This document shows positions 6,406 to 6,576 of a stretch of 6,576 nucleotides of DNA, piece by piece. The position numbers and the translations under genes are program-made. The notes below the pieces were generated by a model that was given only the letters and a program-made list of their open reading frames with translations, was not told the origin of the DNA and made no database searches. Source of the DNA: a bacterium (lineage in GTDB: Bacteria; Bacteroidota; Bacteroidia; Cytophagales; Thermonemataceae); contig JANYGM010000101.1 of assembly GCA_025362415.1 (NCBI GenBank), positions 1 through 6,576 on the forward strand. The letters are read 5' to 3'. How positions within the stretch are numbered: the first letter of the stretch is position 1; the number at the start of each line of letters is the position of its first letter.

Positions 6406-6500
6406 TTAAATACTACCTACCAAAAAAGATACGAATCAAGAAAAAGCTATTTTGAAGTGACTTAATCTTCAGTTACTTTCTAATTGAAAAGTATTAATTA

Positions 6501-6576
6501 AACTCCCTGCAAAAGTCTTGGAATTTAGTTTACACCCTAAGGGTAGGTCGTGGAAACAGCCTTTTAGGCTAGTTTC
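6501..6576. other. GC-richer, hairpin-rich segment at the window edge; possible mobile-element end or RNA
   Basis: About 33 of these 76 bases are G or C, clearly more than in the very AT-rich spacer before them. Two hairpins lie close together: ACCC-TAA-GGGT at 6534-6544, and at 6553-6576 a 9-bp stem with a single bulged A around the loop TTTTA. CCCTGCAAAAGTC near 6505 vaguely resembles the ends of some IS5-like insertion sequences. A minus-strand frame is open from the edge to a TGA at 6469-6471 (35 codons) but is not recognisable. The rest of the element, if there is one, is outside the window. Confidence 0.3.

Noticed and set aside
6455..6478. Hairpin AAGTGAC/GTTACTT after the aldolase-CBS gene
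   Set aside because: It has only seven pairs including a wobble, a 10-nt loop and no following T run; too weak to call a terminator.
6469..6576. 35-codon minus-strand frame entering from the right edge and ending at TGA 6469-6471
   Set aside because: The length is compatible with chance and no family was recognised; it is mentioned only as context for the edge segment.

Overview
The window looks like chromosomal DNA from an AT-rich member of the Bacteroidetes, probably of the Cytophagales. Start codons lack Shine-Dalgarno sequences. Two intergenic TAnnTTTG elements match the -7 box of the Bacteroidetes primary sigma factor. The MenA protein indicates a menaquinone-based respiratory chain. 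The genus cannot be fixed from this sequence.

Layout: positions 1-5086 carry three minus-strand genes, transcribed in the order rimO (3758-5086), menA (2730-3629), lon (1-2594, cut by the window edge just before its C-terminus). Gaps of 128 and 135 bp separate them, and each gap holds its own signals, so they may be separate transcription units. The gap before lon contains a near-perfect sigma-54 (-24/-12) promoter with a dyad just upstream. The gap before menA contains a tandem heptamer repeat ending 7 bp from a TTG start codon. A 293-bp AT-rich divergent region (5087-5379) separates rimO from a plus-strand gene at 5380-6405. It holds a -7 element for each direction, a degenerate heptamer array and two inverted repeats. 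No gene-free stretch exceeds 300 bp.

The most unusual gene is at 5380-6405: a transaldolase/fructose-6-phosphate-aldolase-like barrel fused to a tandem CBS module of the type found at the C-terminus of arabinose-5-phosphate isomerases (KdsD/KpsF). Its Schiff-base lysine is kept, but several surrounding active-site positions differ from classical family members. The last ~75 bases are clearly richer in G+C than the flanking spacer and contain two hairpins; they may be the end of a mobile element or a structured RNA that continues outside the window.

The genes do not form one obvious pathway. Lon (protein quality control), MenA (menaquinone synthesis) and RimO (ribosomal protein S12 modification) are housekeeping functions, while the aldolase-CBS protein suggests a ligand-regulated sugar-phosphate enzyme. 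No CRISPR array, rRNA or tRNA was seen.
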